A stretch of DNA of 64,000 nt from Allium sativum. Lineage: Eukaryota > Streptophyta > Magnoliopsida > Asparagales > Amaryllidaceae. The stretch is taken from assembly GCA_030737875.1 (NCBI GenBank), contig CM060918.1, positions 881,992,403 to 882,056,402 of the forward strand. The letters run 5' to 3'. The notes under the pieces were generated by a model that searched no databases, was not told the origin of the DNA, and saw only the letters and a program-made list of their open reading frames with translations. Made by a program: the position numbers and the translations under genes. Shown here one piece after another: positions 10,437 through 22,047 of the stretch (its first letter is position 1; every line of letters begins with the position of its first letter).

Positions 10437-10967
10437 AAGTTATGCTTTATCTATCTTTTAGGGTATATCTCCTCGACCTTATCTTTTAGGTAGAAACCCT
10501 TTGGATGAAAACATGTAATTGAAACATGTTATGGATGATGGTTGCAAGTGGTTGCAAGTGATTGCTAGTGGTTTCTCGTGGTTGCATATACACACACGAT
10601 CTAGGTTTTAGATCGGCTCAGTCACCTCGTATTGCATATGCATATATGTGTTTGCATTCTTATATGGTTGAAGTCTAAGGTGTTGTCATATGGATGTTGC
10701 ATTTATATGAATGATTGTGCACTCATGTAGAATCATGAATAGGAAGGTTTGCATACATAATGGATTCATGACACTTACATAATTTGCATTAAGGAGGTCA
10801 ACTGAATCAGTAGACCAACTGATTTTGCATTAGATAAGTACATATACACACACTTCGCATATGATCACGAAGCATTAGAAGTCTTTTAAGGACAATGGAC
10901 GCTCCTGTTTGATGGATGAGTAGATGGACGTTTGGATGTTAGGATATACATTCTTCCTAAACTTGAA
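10437..10967 (+). other. Element B 3' non-coding region
   Basis: No ORF. Short GTTGCAAGTG/TGCTAGTGG repeats occur at 10540-10590. Blocks shared with the corresponding region of element E include a 21-base near-palindrome at 10796-10816 (GGTC, ACTGAATCAGT, GACC) and AGTCTTTTAAGGACAATGGA at about 10881. Conservation of non-coding sequence next to the polypurine tract suggests a role in cis. Confidence 0.7.
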
Positions 10968-10985
10968 GATTTCGGGGACGAAATC
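10968..10985 (+). other. Element B pre-PPT hairpin
   Basis: GATTTCG, loop GGGA, CGAAATC: a perfect 7-bp stem five bases before the polypurine tract. The same hairpin is in elements E (31752-31769) and G (44043-44060, minus), where two base pairs are changed on both sides. Confidence 0.85.
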
Positions 10986-10990
10986 GTTTT

Positions 10991-11003
10991 AAGTGGGGGA
11001 GAA
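10991..11003 (+). promoter_or_regulatory. Element B polypurine tract
   Basis: AAGTGGGGGAGAA, purine-rich, directly before the 3' LTR. RNase H-resistant primer for plus-strand DNA. Confidence 0.9.
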
Positions 11004-14000
11004 TGTAACACACCGTATATTCTGTAACAGTGAAATTCATAAATTAAAATATAGTTAATTCCAATCAAAGAATTAAAGGAAACGGGATACGCCATTTCGT
11101 TCGCCTCGGAATTCTGCTTGAGATAGAGTCCGAGTTTGCGTAAAACGACTCCGTATGAGAGAGATATGACCTCCGGAAGTTTCAGAATTCAGTTTAAAAT
11201 TGAAACAGGCAGAAACAGTTTAGAAAAACAAATTCAAAGTTCAAAATCGGACCCAGATTGGGCTGGGCGTGAATTTTCCCGCCCAAGACCCTGGTCGACT
11301 GGGCAGTCGACCTGGGTGTCGACTGGGTAGTCGACCTGGCCCCTGAGCCAGGTCGAACCCAGCCCCTCCTGGCTGGCCTGGTCTGTGCTTGGCCGAATTT
11401 CTGGACTTGGTCTTATCACTAGGGCTTATGTGTCAAGTCTTGATTGGTTTCTCTTTAAAACGAACGACTTATAATAATCTTGGCTCCATCGACGGCTCTA
11501 ATCAATTCACAAACTCTATAAAAATGACCTAAGACTCCACCTAATTCACACGAATAAAAATGAGTATGGAGCTTTCAAGCCGCTGAAGAAAGACTAGGAA
11601 TAGCCGTCAAGTCAAGAGACGATTAGGAATTGATTCAAAAGCTTAAAGCCACGACAATTAAATCAAAACAACGCCTACAACAAAGGATAACATCTCCAAA
11701 TTCAGAATTCAGAATCCTGAATACAAGATTCGTCATACGTTTTAAGTAGAGTGCAATTCCGATATGAATGAATAATTGAGACTTGATCTGTGTAAAATAA
11801 GAAATGGGATTGTACTTTAATTATAATAATGTTAATTCATAATTGTATGTTGCTATGAATGGATTTGGGATGTGGTAGTGTAATTAACATGATGTTGGAC
11901 CTATTGAATAATTGCGATACAAGTATATAACTCATGTTGAAAATTTGTAACGTTGTGGTTAATGAGAAGTTATATATTTCATTGTAACCAAGTTAAGACT
12001 TATGCAAGTATATGATTCACTATTATATCAACATGATTTTTAGATCCTTCTATGTATACTTTTATGATCATTTTTAGTGTAGTTGGATCCAATTGAGTAT
12101 TATGATTCATATGAATTTATGTTGGAATTGGCATCATGATTCAAGTGAAAAACCACACTTTTGTATTAGTGACAAAAGTAAGCATCTTTGTGAACTTGTG
12201 TTGACTTTATGAACATGGCTAGTTTATGTTTAACTTTATGCCCAAACAAAATATGTTTTAGGCTTAGGTTGTTGCTAGGAAACATATGATAATATATGTG
12301 GCACATAATTAAGTTAGATTCATGCTTTAAATAAAAGTTTACATGATTATTAAAACCATGATTCGTGTTTAGGTATGTCTTATGTCAAGATCTTATGATA
12401 TTACAATGCAAGTTCACAAGTGCCTAATTTATGTTAATTAGACCGCTATGTTGCAAGTTCATGCGTTTACACACCCCTTTTGATGTTACTTAGAATATAT
12501 ATACATCTTGTTCTAAGCCTCCCCTTTTTATGTGGCTAAGTTGGGCTAAAATGTTGAAGGCCAACATATGTTATATTATTACGTACAAACAGGGGAATAC
12601 GTTGGGGATAATTAAAATATATGTGTTGGCATGTTTGGCACATGCCAACGATTCATGACATTTAAAATGGTATAAATACCCAAGAATAATGAATTTGAAT
12701 AATGGGCCGCAAATTTTTACATATAAAAGAAAAAGAGACAAAATATGTAAACTTAGAAAATACGACATGCTTAACCCGAGGTTGGATTGTGTTGTGACAT
12801 AAACCTGCCCGGACCCGCCCGACTGTCTAGTAGTCACAACAATACTTATCCAATGTGGGTGGTTAAGCATTGAGCCCCATAAAGACCCGAGGTTAGACTG
12901 AGTTGTGACGTAAGACTGCCCGGACCCAACCGGCAACAGGCAGTCACAACAATACCTGTCTAAAGTGAGTGGTTGGAGCTTTAATAAGACAATTAAGGCT
13001 AAGACAGGATTGTTAGGATTAAGTAAATTGAATTAATACTTAATCAAATACAACATGCTAAACTATACAGACTGATTGGGGGTTAGGTTTACAGAACACT
13101 TAACCAACTTAGCATGTTGGCTAGAAATAGAAAACCTAGTAGCGGGGGACCCTTTTCAGCAGTAACCCTACAAGGTGTATCAGGATAGCTTGAACTAGGC
13201 AGGATGGGGAACGATTACTGGGCTGACTGTAAGAGGTCAAATCGACGGCGGTGGTGCATCAGTGTAGGTTCTAACGGGGTGCGGGCGTGCACACACTCCG
13301 GCGTAGAAAAATTAGGCACTGGGCACCAGTAGTATACATGTGCATTCTAGAACTGTGTCGGGCCACCACCATGGGACTTGATACACCCAATGGTGGGACT
13401 AGAATAGGTAGCTACAACATCGGGGGCCGTAAGACACATGTAACTATGCGAGTAGGAGCCGATCAATAAAAAGGATCACTTCACCCTGATTGTGGGGTGC
13501 CAGTTGGGAACTAGTTTATAGGGGGTGTAGAGATTAATATGGGGTATGATAGTGTACTCGACTCTAGACAACTTAACTTAGTTTATGGTGCTTCCCTATT
13601 TCCAGTTTATACTTATCATGCTCTTTTTGTCTTATTAATAGACTGAATAGTCCTAGACTTACTCAGGCTTTATGTCTGACTCTACTTTTCTTTCGTCTTC
13701 TTTTCTTTCGTTTCCCCCCCAGGTCCACAGGGAGGGAATACCGCAGCTTGACCAGTTTCACATCCAGCTTGAAGAGAGAGAATGTATTGCTTGGATCTCT
13801 TTCGTTTTGGACTATGGCTTTGGATAACAATTGTGGGGACTTATGCAGTTTACTTATGTTTTTATGCTTCTTTAAGTTATGAAATCAAGACAGTTATGGA
13901 AATGTAATGTTTTTGGAAGTATTGTAAGACAATTATGGTATGGTTTGTGTAACACGTATTTTGGTGAAATAAAAATTGCTGTTGTTTCCGCTGTTATAAA

Positions 14001-14110
14001 AATACGTGTATTTATATCTGTCTTGTGTATCTGTGACTTATACTTATAAACCTCCACCAAAAGTAGGGCATTCCCTTGGTGAGTGACCCTAACGAAGGTG
14101 GGGTGTTTCA
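11004..14110 (+). repeat. Element B 3' LTR (3107 bp)
   Basis: Begins TGTAACACACC and ends GGGGTGTTTCA. It repeats every landmark of the 5' LTR: E2F-like site 11275-11282, TATA box 11516-11524, short ORF 11560-11586 and the paired hairpins at 12782-12853 and 12893-12963. It differs by scattered substitutions and small indels, for instance loss of an 11-bp repeat near 11845. Confidence 0.95.
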
Positions 14111-14115
14111 TAAAG
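14111..14115. repeat. Target site duplication TAAAG, right of element B
   Basis: Exact copy of 2749-2753. Element A resumes immediately after it. Confidence 0.97.
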
Positions 14116-14526
14116 CTACAGCCATATAAACAAATAACTGCAAGAAATTATTAGACCCACAAATTAGCTCCAAAGTATTTTGGTCCATACATGATCACTA
14201 AAAAATTTGGAACCGTAGCATATAAACTACAGTTACCCTAGCATGTGAAGATCCATCCAGTCTTCCATGTTTCTCATTTAAAGAAGAAGGTAGGATCTAA
14301 AATAGTGGTGCATGATGATGTACCCAGCTATGAAGTAGAAGAAGTAAGCCAACTTGAAAGGATAGAAAGAAGGATGATTCCTCATAGTAGTCAAGATGTT
14401 GTTCAAATATTAGTCAAATGGAAAAGAAAACTGAAGAAGATGAAATATGGAGGACTATTGGCCACTGATTAGAAGATTTTTCACACTTGACCTTTAGACA
14501 AGGTCAATCTTTGAAGAAAAGGGGAG
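14116..14526 (+). pseudogene. Element A: integrase C-terminus and chromodomain-like tail
   Basis: Continues the frame interrupted at 2753. It reads LAPKYFGPYMITKKFGTVAYKLQLP with stops at about 14148 and 14238, then open from 14245 with KIHPVFHVSHLKKKVG (integrase C-terminal GPF/Y-like module) and a short chromodomain-like end (RRMIPHSSQDVVQILVKWK). A frame change follows near 14455, after which the last codons (SLKKRGV) run into the polypurine tract, as is usual for Reina-like elements. Confidence 0.75.
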
Positions 14527-14527
14527 T
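14508..14527 (+). promoter_or_regulatory. Element A polypurine tract
   Basis: Purine-rich GAAGAAAAGGGGAG directly before TGTAATAAATATTCC. It overlaps the end of the coding region. Confidence 0.7.
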
Positions 14528-15061
14528 TGTAATAAATATTCCATGCTTCAACTATGTAGAAACTGGAATGCAGCATCCACGGCAGAAGATGACCAGACTC
14601 AGAACACTAGATCATCAGAGATGGTGTTGGAAGGGAGGAAAAGCCATGGCGGTTTAGTGGAGAAGAGCAGTGATGGGTAAAGCAGCTGCAAAAAAGAAAT
14701 GCATACATGTATCAGTGTGCACTTGCACAAGGGGTTCAGTGAAATGCTAAGTTTTAAAGGAGAATTTGTATTGTAAATATCTGTTCTTGTTTTTATAGCT
14801 GTTAGAACCAGGGCTATATATAGAGGCACATACCCTTGTAATTTTTATGCGAATTAAATAAAAATCGTTACCTTTGCCTCCTTAATTTTTTGCTCAAAGT
14901 TCCTTCTCTAATTTCTTGCACCATCCCTAATTCCCTAATTCAATTTCTTCTCCAATTCTCATTCTCCCTCTGAATTCCTCACCTCTGTTCATTCCTAATC
15001 TCCTTATTTCACCTCTCCTCCTAACCCTCTGTCTCAATTCTTTTCCTTTTACCCTCTAACA
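14528..15061 (+). repeat. Element A 3' LTR (end uncertain)
   Basis: Starts TGTAATAA after the polypurine tract. TATA box CTATATATAG at 14814-14823, followed by AATAAA-like signals near 14855. A pyrimidine-rich CTCC/TTCC stretch fills 14880-15060. I place the end at CTCTAACA (15061) because it closes with CA; there is no second LTR in the window to confirm it. Confidence 0.5.
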
Positions 15062-15165
15062 TTTTTTCTACTCTCTTTGTAATATCATCAAACACCTTCC
15101 CACTCTTGTCGAACACCTTGTTATGACAAACTATGATGAGAGCCGTAACACTACCCAACTTGATA

Positions 15166-15505
15166 CGTGCAAGCTATGCTGATTTATTTCTGTCACTTTT
15201 AGATTGGAGGTTTACGGTGTTAAGTTAAGGAAAAAACCAAGCTAGGATTTACGGTGTTGATTACGGAGAACTGGAAGTTAGGTAAACTGCATCCTTCTCT
15301 TACACTCCTAATTTTTCTTCTTATTGATTTTGCCTATAATTTACTTTTGGTACCTGAATTAAATAGATAGCTGCAAGCTATGCTGATTTTGCGTCCATTC
15401 CAAATTGGGGTTTATGATGTAATTTTGAAGAAGATGTGAGCTCGGATTTAACTCACTAATTCTGCAGAAATGCCAGTTAGGTACACTACATCCTACTCTT
15501 ATACT
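15166..15505 (+). repeat. Diverged direct duplication, about 205 bp apart
   Basis: Two blocks share CAAGCTATGCTGATTT, a GGTTTA(C/T)G(G/A)TGT motif and a GCCAGTTAGGTA/GGAAGTTAGGTA...CATCC motif in the same order. Coordinates are approximate. Confidence 0.6.
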
Positions 15506-16016
15506 GCATACCTAAGTGGATATTCTTTTAATTACTTTCACTCATTGTTTATCTATGGAGAAAACCCTGTTTGTTTCCTGTTTTTCGTATTTACTGCATA
15601 CCTAAATGGTCTAATTTTTTTCTCAATTCCATTGCGTAATTACGATTTACAAATTTTAGTTCTAGGTTGTTTTTATCATTTTTAATTATTTACTTGAACT
15701 TTAGGTCCATAAATGGTGATTCGTTTAACACTGCTCATATCCTATTTCAAACTGCTAAACAAAAAATATGATCTTATATACTAATTGGGTTTCCAAACTT
15801 TGGTGAATACAAATTGGTTCTTTAAGAATTCATATGTTTTCTGAGTCTGTTGTTATAATATACTCCCTTTTAATAACAATCCAATTCTATCAGTGAATTC
15901 ACAATTGATTAGACCTTAAAATAGAGTATTAAAGTACTTCTACAGTAGAACAACATGGTTTTATAAATCATGTTCATTTTGTGATAAATTAATTGCAATA
16001 ATCTCTAAATTTCCAG

Positions 16017-16126
16017 GGAACTGTGTACAATGGAAAATAATAAGCCACAGTTGACAAAATCAATTATCACTTCGACTACATCAACAAAAAGACTGATTGC
16101 TCAATGTTACCTTGAATCCTTTAATT
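16017..16126 (+). other. Exon-like segment, unconfirmed
   Basis: Preceded by an acceptor-like AAATTTCCAG and followed by GTATGT, a strong plant donor. An ATG at 16030 opens 32 codons (MENNKPQLTKSIITSTTSTK...) up to the donor. The translated piece resembles nothing I know. A second acceptor-like TTTTCATGCAG ends at 17058. This could be a remnant of a host gene or chance. Confidence 0.2.
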
Positions 16127-18277
16127 GTATGTTAAAAGCCTTTTCTACTATCGTTCTCATAATTTTTATGTCTAAAATTGTCATACGATGTGTAAATTAC
16201 ACTTCATGATTTACTGTACTTTCGAGAAGTTGAGTCTACTAATTTCAGACTTATTATTCGATATAATAATTTTTTTACTTGAAATCTCTATTGAATGGCA
16301 TCAGGGTGCCTTAGTAAACAAAACTAACATAATTTCATCACTTAATTGAATTTGGTAACAAATTTATTCAAATCTTAATCATTTTCAATTGAAATTTGAA
16401 TAACTGTATTAAATTTCATCGACGGTCCGAACATTTACAAGTGCTGACACACATTCACTAATTAGCACATGATAGCCTATTTAGTTTGATGTAATTATTC
16501 ATATATGTTGTGACACTAACAAGTTGCATTATATTTTTAAACTGTATTTATATTATCAAACAATTTTGATTCTTGCATGCTTATAGGTTTATAGCTCTAA
16601 ACTTCATCACTACCATTTGTTCGGTCAGAGTTAGACATACAATATAATATAACCAGTGTTGTGAATTCTTAAACCCATAAGGTAATAGCCACAAGCTATA
16701 CCGAATTTAAAATTTTATACTTCCTCCAACAATTTGTTTATAAGGATGCTTTTTTTAGTACCTACTATGGTAACCTTTCTGCATTTCTTTTTACACCGAT
16801 TTTTTATTATTATATGTGGATGTAAAGTTGAAATTGGTGTAAAGCTCTTTTATGTATGCTAAATAAATATGTTCATTCTTACATCGTTTATTCTCCTCAG
16901 TTTATTGTCTTATAGCATTGCAATGAGAATCCTAATTTAATATTATGACATTTCATCTTTTGAACTAACTTAATTCTAACTATACTATACTTTTCATGTT
17001 AGTTTTTAGACCAAATATTGTTGACTACTTTAATCAAGGTGAATGGATTTTCATGCAGTACTGCCACCAAATCTGATGGTGTTTGTGTTTGCACTGAAAT
17101 GACCTACTAACTGTTAGCATGGGGAAGGGTAGTGTCTGATGGGAAGGCAGCAGCTTGAGACTCGACATGCATGAGAATATAAAGTCAGTGAAGGAGTGGA
17201 GGCAGGTAGGCATGAGTGGCCTAGGGAGATCAAGAATGGATAGAGCGTGATACGATTATCAAGCAAGGGAGGCATGAAGTAAGTGGCTAAACAACATACA
17301 CTGTAGAAGAAAAATTTGGAGCAGAGGCATAAGCACGAAAAGGTGATCTTGCAAAGTGCATCAGGGTGATCGCGCACTGTGCATACCATAGCATAGAAAA
17401 TAGCAGGGGCAGATTCCCTGTAACGACCCGGAAAATCTGAACCAATTTAAAAATTTTAAATTGGCTAAAATAGTGGATTTTAAATATTTAAAATAAATAT
17501 TTTAAATAATAACGATGAAAAGTAAGTTTGAATCGACATTTGAAAATGAATATAATTAATTCAATTTATAAACAAGGCCTGAAATGGCGCAGTAGTTTCA
17601 AAATTTGAATTCAAACTTTGACTGACTGTACCGGGTGCAAAACAAAACGGATTTGAGTGAAACCAAAAATATTTAAATCTGTTAGTGAATATCTTTCTAA
17701 AGAATCTGAAAAATTGAAGTTTCATAGCGGGAAGCAAAAGTTATGGCTAAATGAATTTTTAGAAAGGTCGCTATGGAATTTATATAGCCCGTGAAAATGG
17801 CCATTTTGCTAACGACCCCGGAATTCGACGAAACCACTTTTGTTGGATCCGGGATGTTAAACTATTTCTAAGTTTCAAATTTCATAATTTTTGAAGCTAG
17901 TATGTGAGCGTGATAAAGGAAAATGTGTTTGGTCGATTTCTATTAAATTGGATCGACCAGAAATGGGCCATTTTTCAAACGGTCTCGAAATTCGAAGAAA
18001 CTAGTTTTGTTGGGACCGTATCGTCAAAACATAGTTAGATTTATTTTTTGGGAATTTTTAGAATCAGTTTGTGGCCCTGGCAAATTGAAATGTACGTTCA
18101 AATTAAATATTAAATGTTATATATTTTTAATGTGAAGGAAAACTGACTGAATCATTCGAATGGGCTTTCAAAACATATCCCATTGTTTTCGGAATGATGG
18201 TATTTAGCTAGGGCCGACAGTCGTTGGGTTTGGATTAGAGTTAGTAGGAGGTAAGGGGTATTTTTGTTTTTTTTAAA

Positions 18278-18287
18278 TATATAAATA
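18278..18287 (+). promoter_or_regulatory. Element C TATA box
   Basis: TATATAAATA upstream of a CT-rich (TCTCTCTCCC) leader start, a usual arrangement for plant promoters. Confidence 0.6.
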
Positions 18288-18297
18288 AAAAAAATCA

Positions 18298-18660
18298 TTG
18301 GTCAACCCTATTCTCTCTCTCCCCGCTCTCTCTCTCCCTCACCCACGAAGAACGACGGAAACAGCTCCATCCTTCCCGACGACTTTCCCACCGCCTCAGC
18401 CAACGCCAGCCTCCGCCACCACCCAGAATCGAAAGGCCTCTCCTCCCTCTTCAAATCTGCACCGACCTTGCCTCCTACCATCACCCGACCGTCGAGAACG
18501 AGGCCCTCAAAGGCGCCGACTTGCGAGCGCCGCCACGTCGGATTCCGACCACCGAACCGCCTCCAACAACCATGCGTCTGAAGCCCTCTCCATGCTCTTC
18601 CAAGTGGTGCAACCCGATCCTTCTATCGTTGCACGGATTTCACGAAATTTCAAAACCTAG
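18298..18660 (+). other. Leader ORF in element C LTR, 120 codons, doubtful
   Basis: Starts just downstream of the TATA box in a GC-rich, Pro/Ser-rich stretch. Its last 27 codons (from EALSMLFQVV to the stop) align without gaps to the end of a minus-strand ORF in solo LTR F (53894-54139, EALSSLFLVV...), but many changes alter residues. It may be only shared LTR DNA. No known domain. Confidence 0.2.
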
Positions 18661-18904
18661 TTTTGAACAAAATAGATAGGTAACGGCTGAAACTATATTA
18701 TAGCAGTTTAAAGCACTACGATTTTTGATTTCACTATAAAAATCATATCTTTTTCGTTTCTTGACGAAATTCAGTGAAACAAGAGACAGTGGACTCGTGT
18801 GGATGTCTTCTACATTCTAGAAGAGGCCGCATATTTTTCTGAGCCTTCTGCTATTTTTGGTGGAGTGGAACCCAATGTGAGATTTCTAAATTATAAACGA
18901 TATG

Positions 18905-19081
18905 GAAAACGACGATGTATAAATTATATAGTCGATGTATGAGTTATATAAGCGATGTACACCTCATGTATAAGCGTTCTATAAGTTGTACGTTCGATAT
19001 ATAAGTTATATATGCATTGTAAAAATTATAAATGTGTTGAATAGAAGTGAAATGCTTATATATATATATATATATATATAA
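18905..19081. repeat. AT-rich tandem repeats and (TA)n in element C LTR
   Basis: Loose units of about 25 bp of the type CGATGTATAAGTTATATA, then a TA run at 19055-19081. The counterpart in F on the minus strand is 53440-53640. Confidence 0.8.
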
Positions 19082-19089
19082 ATGCCCCT

Positions 19090-19108
19090 CGTCCACAAAC
19101 CATGGACG
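19090..19108 (+). other. Conserved hairpin CGTCCA / TGGACG
   Basis: CGTCCA (19090-19095), spacer CAAACCA, TGGACG (19103-19108). The same 6-bp repeat is in F (53415-53433), and a 5-bp version is in both G LTRs (41874-41890, 49656-49672). Confidence 0.75.
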
Positions 19109-19359
19109 ATATTTATTGATTGTGATTGGTGTGAAAATTGATTGATTGTGGTTGAAAAATACCCGTTTGTGGTTGAGAATTATTTGGTTGAAACCACATA
19201 GGATTAGTTTGTGGAAATGAAAAAAATATACATGCCTCCTGCGTGCGAACTAGATGCATGATTCCCCATTGTCAAAAGCTGCGAGGCTTTAAGGTAGAGT
19301 GAGGAGCCGTACTAGGGACGGCCCCGGTTTTAACTACCCTGCCGTAATGCTGCCAAAAT

Positions 19360-20130
19360 TTTGAATAATATTCATGTGTTAGAATTATTTTCATATATTG
19401 AATAACCTTCATGTGTTGAATAGAAATTCATTCTTTGAATAGAAATTCATGTGTTGAATGGTATTCGTGTTTTAAATAAATTGTTTTAACAATAAAAATC
19501 ACATTTTTACTCTATATATAAAAACTACAGAAAACATTCATGTGTTGAATCGAAATTCATTCACTGAATAGAAATTCATGTGTTGAATGGCATTCGTGTT
19601 TTAAATAAATTGTTTTAACAATAAAAATCACATTTTTACTCTATATATACGAATTTTGAATAACATTCATGTGTTGAATAGAAATTCATTCGTTGAATAG
19701 AAATTCATGTGTTGAATGGTATTCATGTTTTAAATAAACTGTTTTAACAGTACAAAAATCAACTTTTTATTGTATATATACGAATTTTGAATAACATTCA
19801 TGTGTTGAATAGAAATTCATTCGTTGAATAGAAATTCATGTGTTGAATGGTATTCGGGTTCGAAAGAAATTGTTTTATAATAAAAATCATATTTTTATCA
19901 TCTATATGAACTATATAAAATAGTCGTGTTTTGAAAGAAATTGTTTTATAATAAAAATCATATTTTTATCATCTATATGAACTATATAAAATAGTCGTGT
20001 TTTGAAAGAAATTGTTTTATAATAAAAATCATATTTTTATCATCCATATGAACTATATAAAATAGTCGTGTTTTGAAATAAATAGTTTTACATTAAAAAT
20101 CACATTTTTATTATATACATGGATTGTAGA
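19360..20130. repeat. Two adjoining tandem arrays in element C LTR
   Basis: 19360-19860 holds roughly four units of 115-150 bp built on ATTCATGTGTTGAATAG. 19850-20130 holds about four 71-bp units with TTTTGAAAGAAATTGTTTTA. F carries mostly the 71-bp array (52655-52985, about five units) and only a short remnant of the other. Confidence 0.85.
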
Positions 20131-20206
20131 AAATAGTGAAGTGTTGAAATAAATGTCTGTTGGATAAAAATATTATTTTTATCAAAAGTATGAAAAGCGT
20201 ATGGTT

Positions 20207-20700
20207 TTGAAATCGAAGAATCGATTATATATATATATATAATTAAAATAAATCGAATAACGAAGCTGCAGTTCGTATATTGAAACCGTGATTTCAAGCG
20301 ATTAGTGCAGGAGATTCCACCATCGGATTTTCCCGAAACCGAAACCGTTGGGTTCGCTTTGGAAATATCTTTCCAACGACACCAATTTTGTAAAGATCCA
20401 ACGGTCGGATTGTCTGGAATGTTTAATTCAAATCTGAAGAAAAACAGTGCCAGAATCGATTATATATATATATATATATAATTATATTAAATCGAATAAC
20501 GACGCTGTAGTTCGTATTTTGAAATCGAAACTTCAAACGATTGTACCGGGAGATCCGACCGTCGGATTTTCCCAAAACTAGAACCGTTGGATTCATTTTG
20601 AAAAGATCTTTCTAATGATGTAAATTTTGTGATGATCCAATGGCTAGATTTTTAGATATGTGTAAATCAAATCCGAAGAAAAACAGCGCCACGGCCGCGT
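20207..20700. repeat. 245-bp direct duplication in element C LTR
   Basis: Two diverged copies (about 20207-20455 and 20456-20700), each starting with CGATTATATATATA and containing ATAACGAMGCTG, AACCGTTGG and CAACGG/CAATGG motifs. F has the same duplication (52060-52560, minus); G has a single copy. Confidence 0.8.
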
Positions 20701-21643
20701 TATGGCCCGAAGCGTCGTTTGAATGAATTGGCTATTTTAAAATAAATAAAAATAGCGATAAATCGTTATAAAATATTATAAACGATATGGATGTGAAATT
20801 TAGAAACTAACTGAAGGTTGGCTAAGTCGAATGGTTTCCTGGATTTTGATCTGATGTTGGTTTCGGCCTTCGGGGTTAATATTTGGGAAATCGTTCTCTT
20901 TCTGATTTACGGTTAGTAACTAATGAATTGAAATGATGCGTATGTTGTGTTTGTGTAGCACTTGTTTATTATATACGCGAGTTGCTCAGAAAGACCGGGT
21001 TTATCCCATTCTGAATAACTGAATCGACGATAAGAAATCGAAGATGAAGACGGTGGTTGAAGACCGAAAATCTTCACCTCGTTTGGATGGTAACTGATGT
21101 CCTGATTGGGAGGCATCCCGAAATATGGATAATGAATGGTGATCGTCTAGACGTACGTGGTGATCGATGGGTTTGCGAGGTATATAGTGCCTCCGTTTTC
21201 ATTTAGACCCAGAACGGACTTGCAAATGGACTATGTGTCTGACATTGGATTTTATTATGTGTTGATTGATCTCTATTAATTATACATCTGTTTGGCGGCG
21301 GAAAATTTAATCATTTGCTTAACGCCCTTCTCTGAGACGCACGAGCTCAGAGGTTGTATATCGATGGACATCAGTCGCATGGCATGAATTGCTAGTGTGG
21401 CAGCCCTATGTGGCAATTGGTCAAGGCTTCTGTTGAAAAGCAAAGTCTTGTGGTTGATGATCAAAGCACCGCCTGTGTGGCGTAGCTTTGTGTATAACGT
21501 GAATTCGTGAGCCTGACACCCCGGTATGAACCAGAAATGGGAGAGGACCTCAGGGAGGGCATGTGTTTCCTTCTAGTTAAAGGTGGTCGGTGCTTAAACT
21601 GGCTGACATTTATTTATTTTCACCTATGTGGTTGTTGTTGTGG

Positions 21644-21655
21644 CGAGGCGCCTCG
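21644..21655. other. Invariant 12-bp palindrome CGAGGCGCCTCG
   Basis: Perfect palindrome. Identical copies lie at the same relative place in F (36596-36607) and both G LTRs (38258-38269, 46040-46051), although the flanks have diverged. Confidence 0.9.
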
Positions 21656-22047
21656 GTTATAACGGTCGATCCGGGACCGATGGAGTCATTGGTTGGCTCA
21701 TTTACGCCCCTTAGGGAGGGGAAACGTAGTATTCAGGAATTTTAATCCACATCGGTGGACCGGCCCTGTCGCTCCAAAGGCTTGCCTGCGCGCTCGCCTG
21801 AGACATGGGCTAGATTGTCTCGAAGTCTGTAAGGACTATCTTTTGCCTTGGTTCATGACGGAAATCCAATTTCCAAATACGTGACTGTGCGGTTTTGATT
21901 GTATACCTATATATGGCGACATAGTGGTATTGGGCATTAATGCCGTCTATGATTGATACTTATGATTAGAAATTGCTTTTGAAACATATAAACACTAGTA
22001 ATAATATCAAATGCTTTTGTTTTATTCATATCAAGCATATTTTGGAA

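Larger units (their letters stand above)
2754..14110 (+). mobile_element. Element B, complete Tekay/Del-like Ty3/gypsy retrotransposon
   Basis: Order: 5' LTR 2754-5871, PBS 5874-5885, gag-protease 6058, RT-RNase H-integrase 7347-9977, broken tail to about 10436, pre-PPT hairpin, polypurine tract 10991-11003, 3' LTR 11004-14110. The 5-bp duplication TAAAG flanks it. Long LTRs, initiator Met-tRNA PBS, and a chromodomain-like tail after integrase place it with the Tekay/Del chromoviruses; the lineage is recognised by eye. It sits in element A and so is younger than A. Frameshifts at about 7350 and 9970 and stops in the tail mean it is not autonomous now. Confidence 0.95.
15062..17418. other. AT-rich intergenic DNA, no clear gene
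   Basis: The largest stretch of non-transposon sequence. No ORF of note beyond 15470-15685 and the antisense 17114-17389, neither with a recognisable family. It contains a diverged direct duplication (about 15166-15310 and 15372-15505) and one exon-like segment (16017-16126). It may be an eroded host-gene 5' region or an unrecognised repeat. Confidence 0.5.

Noticed and set aside
17114..17389. Minus-strand 91-codon Cys-rich ORF
   Set aside because: No recognisable signal peptide or family, no start context or partner exons; probably chance.
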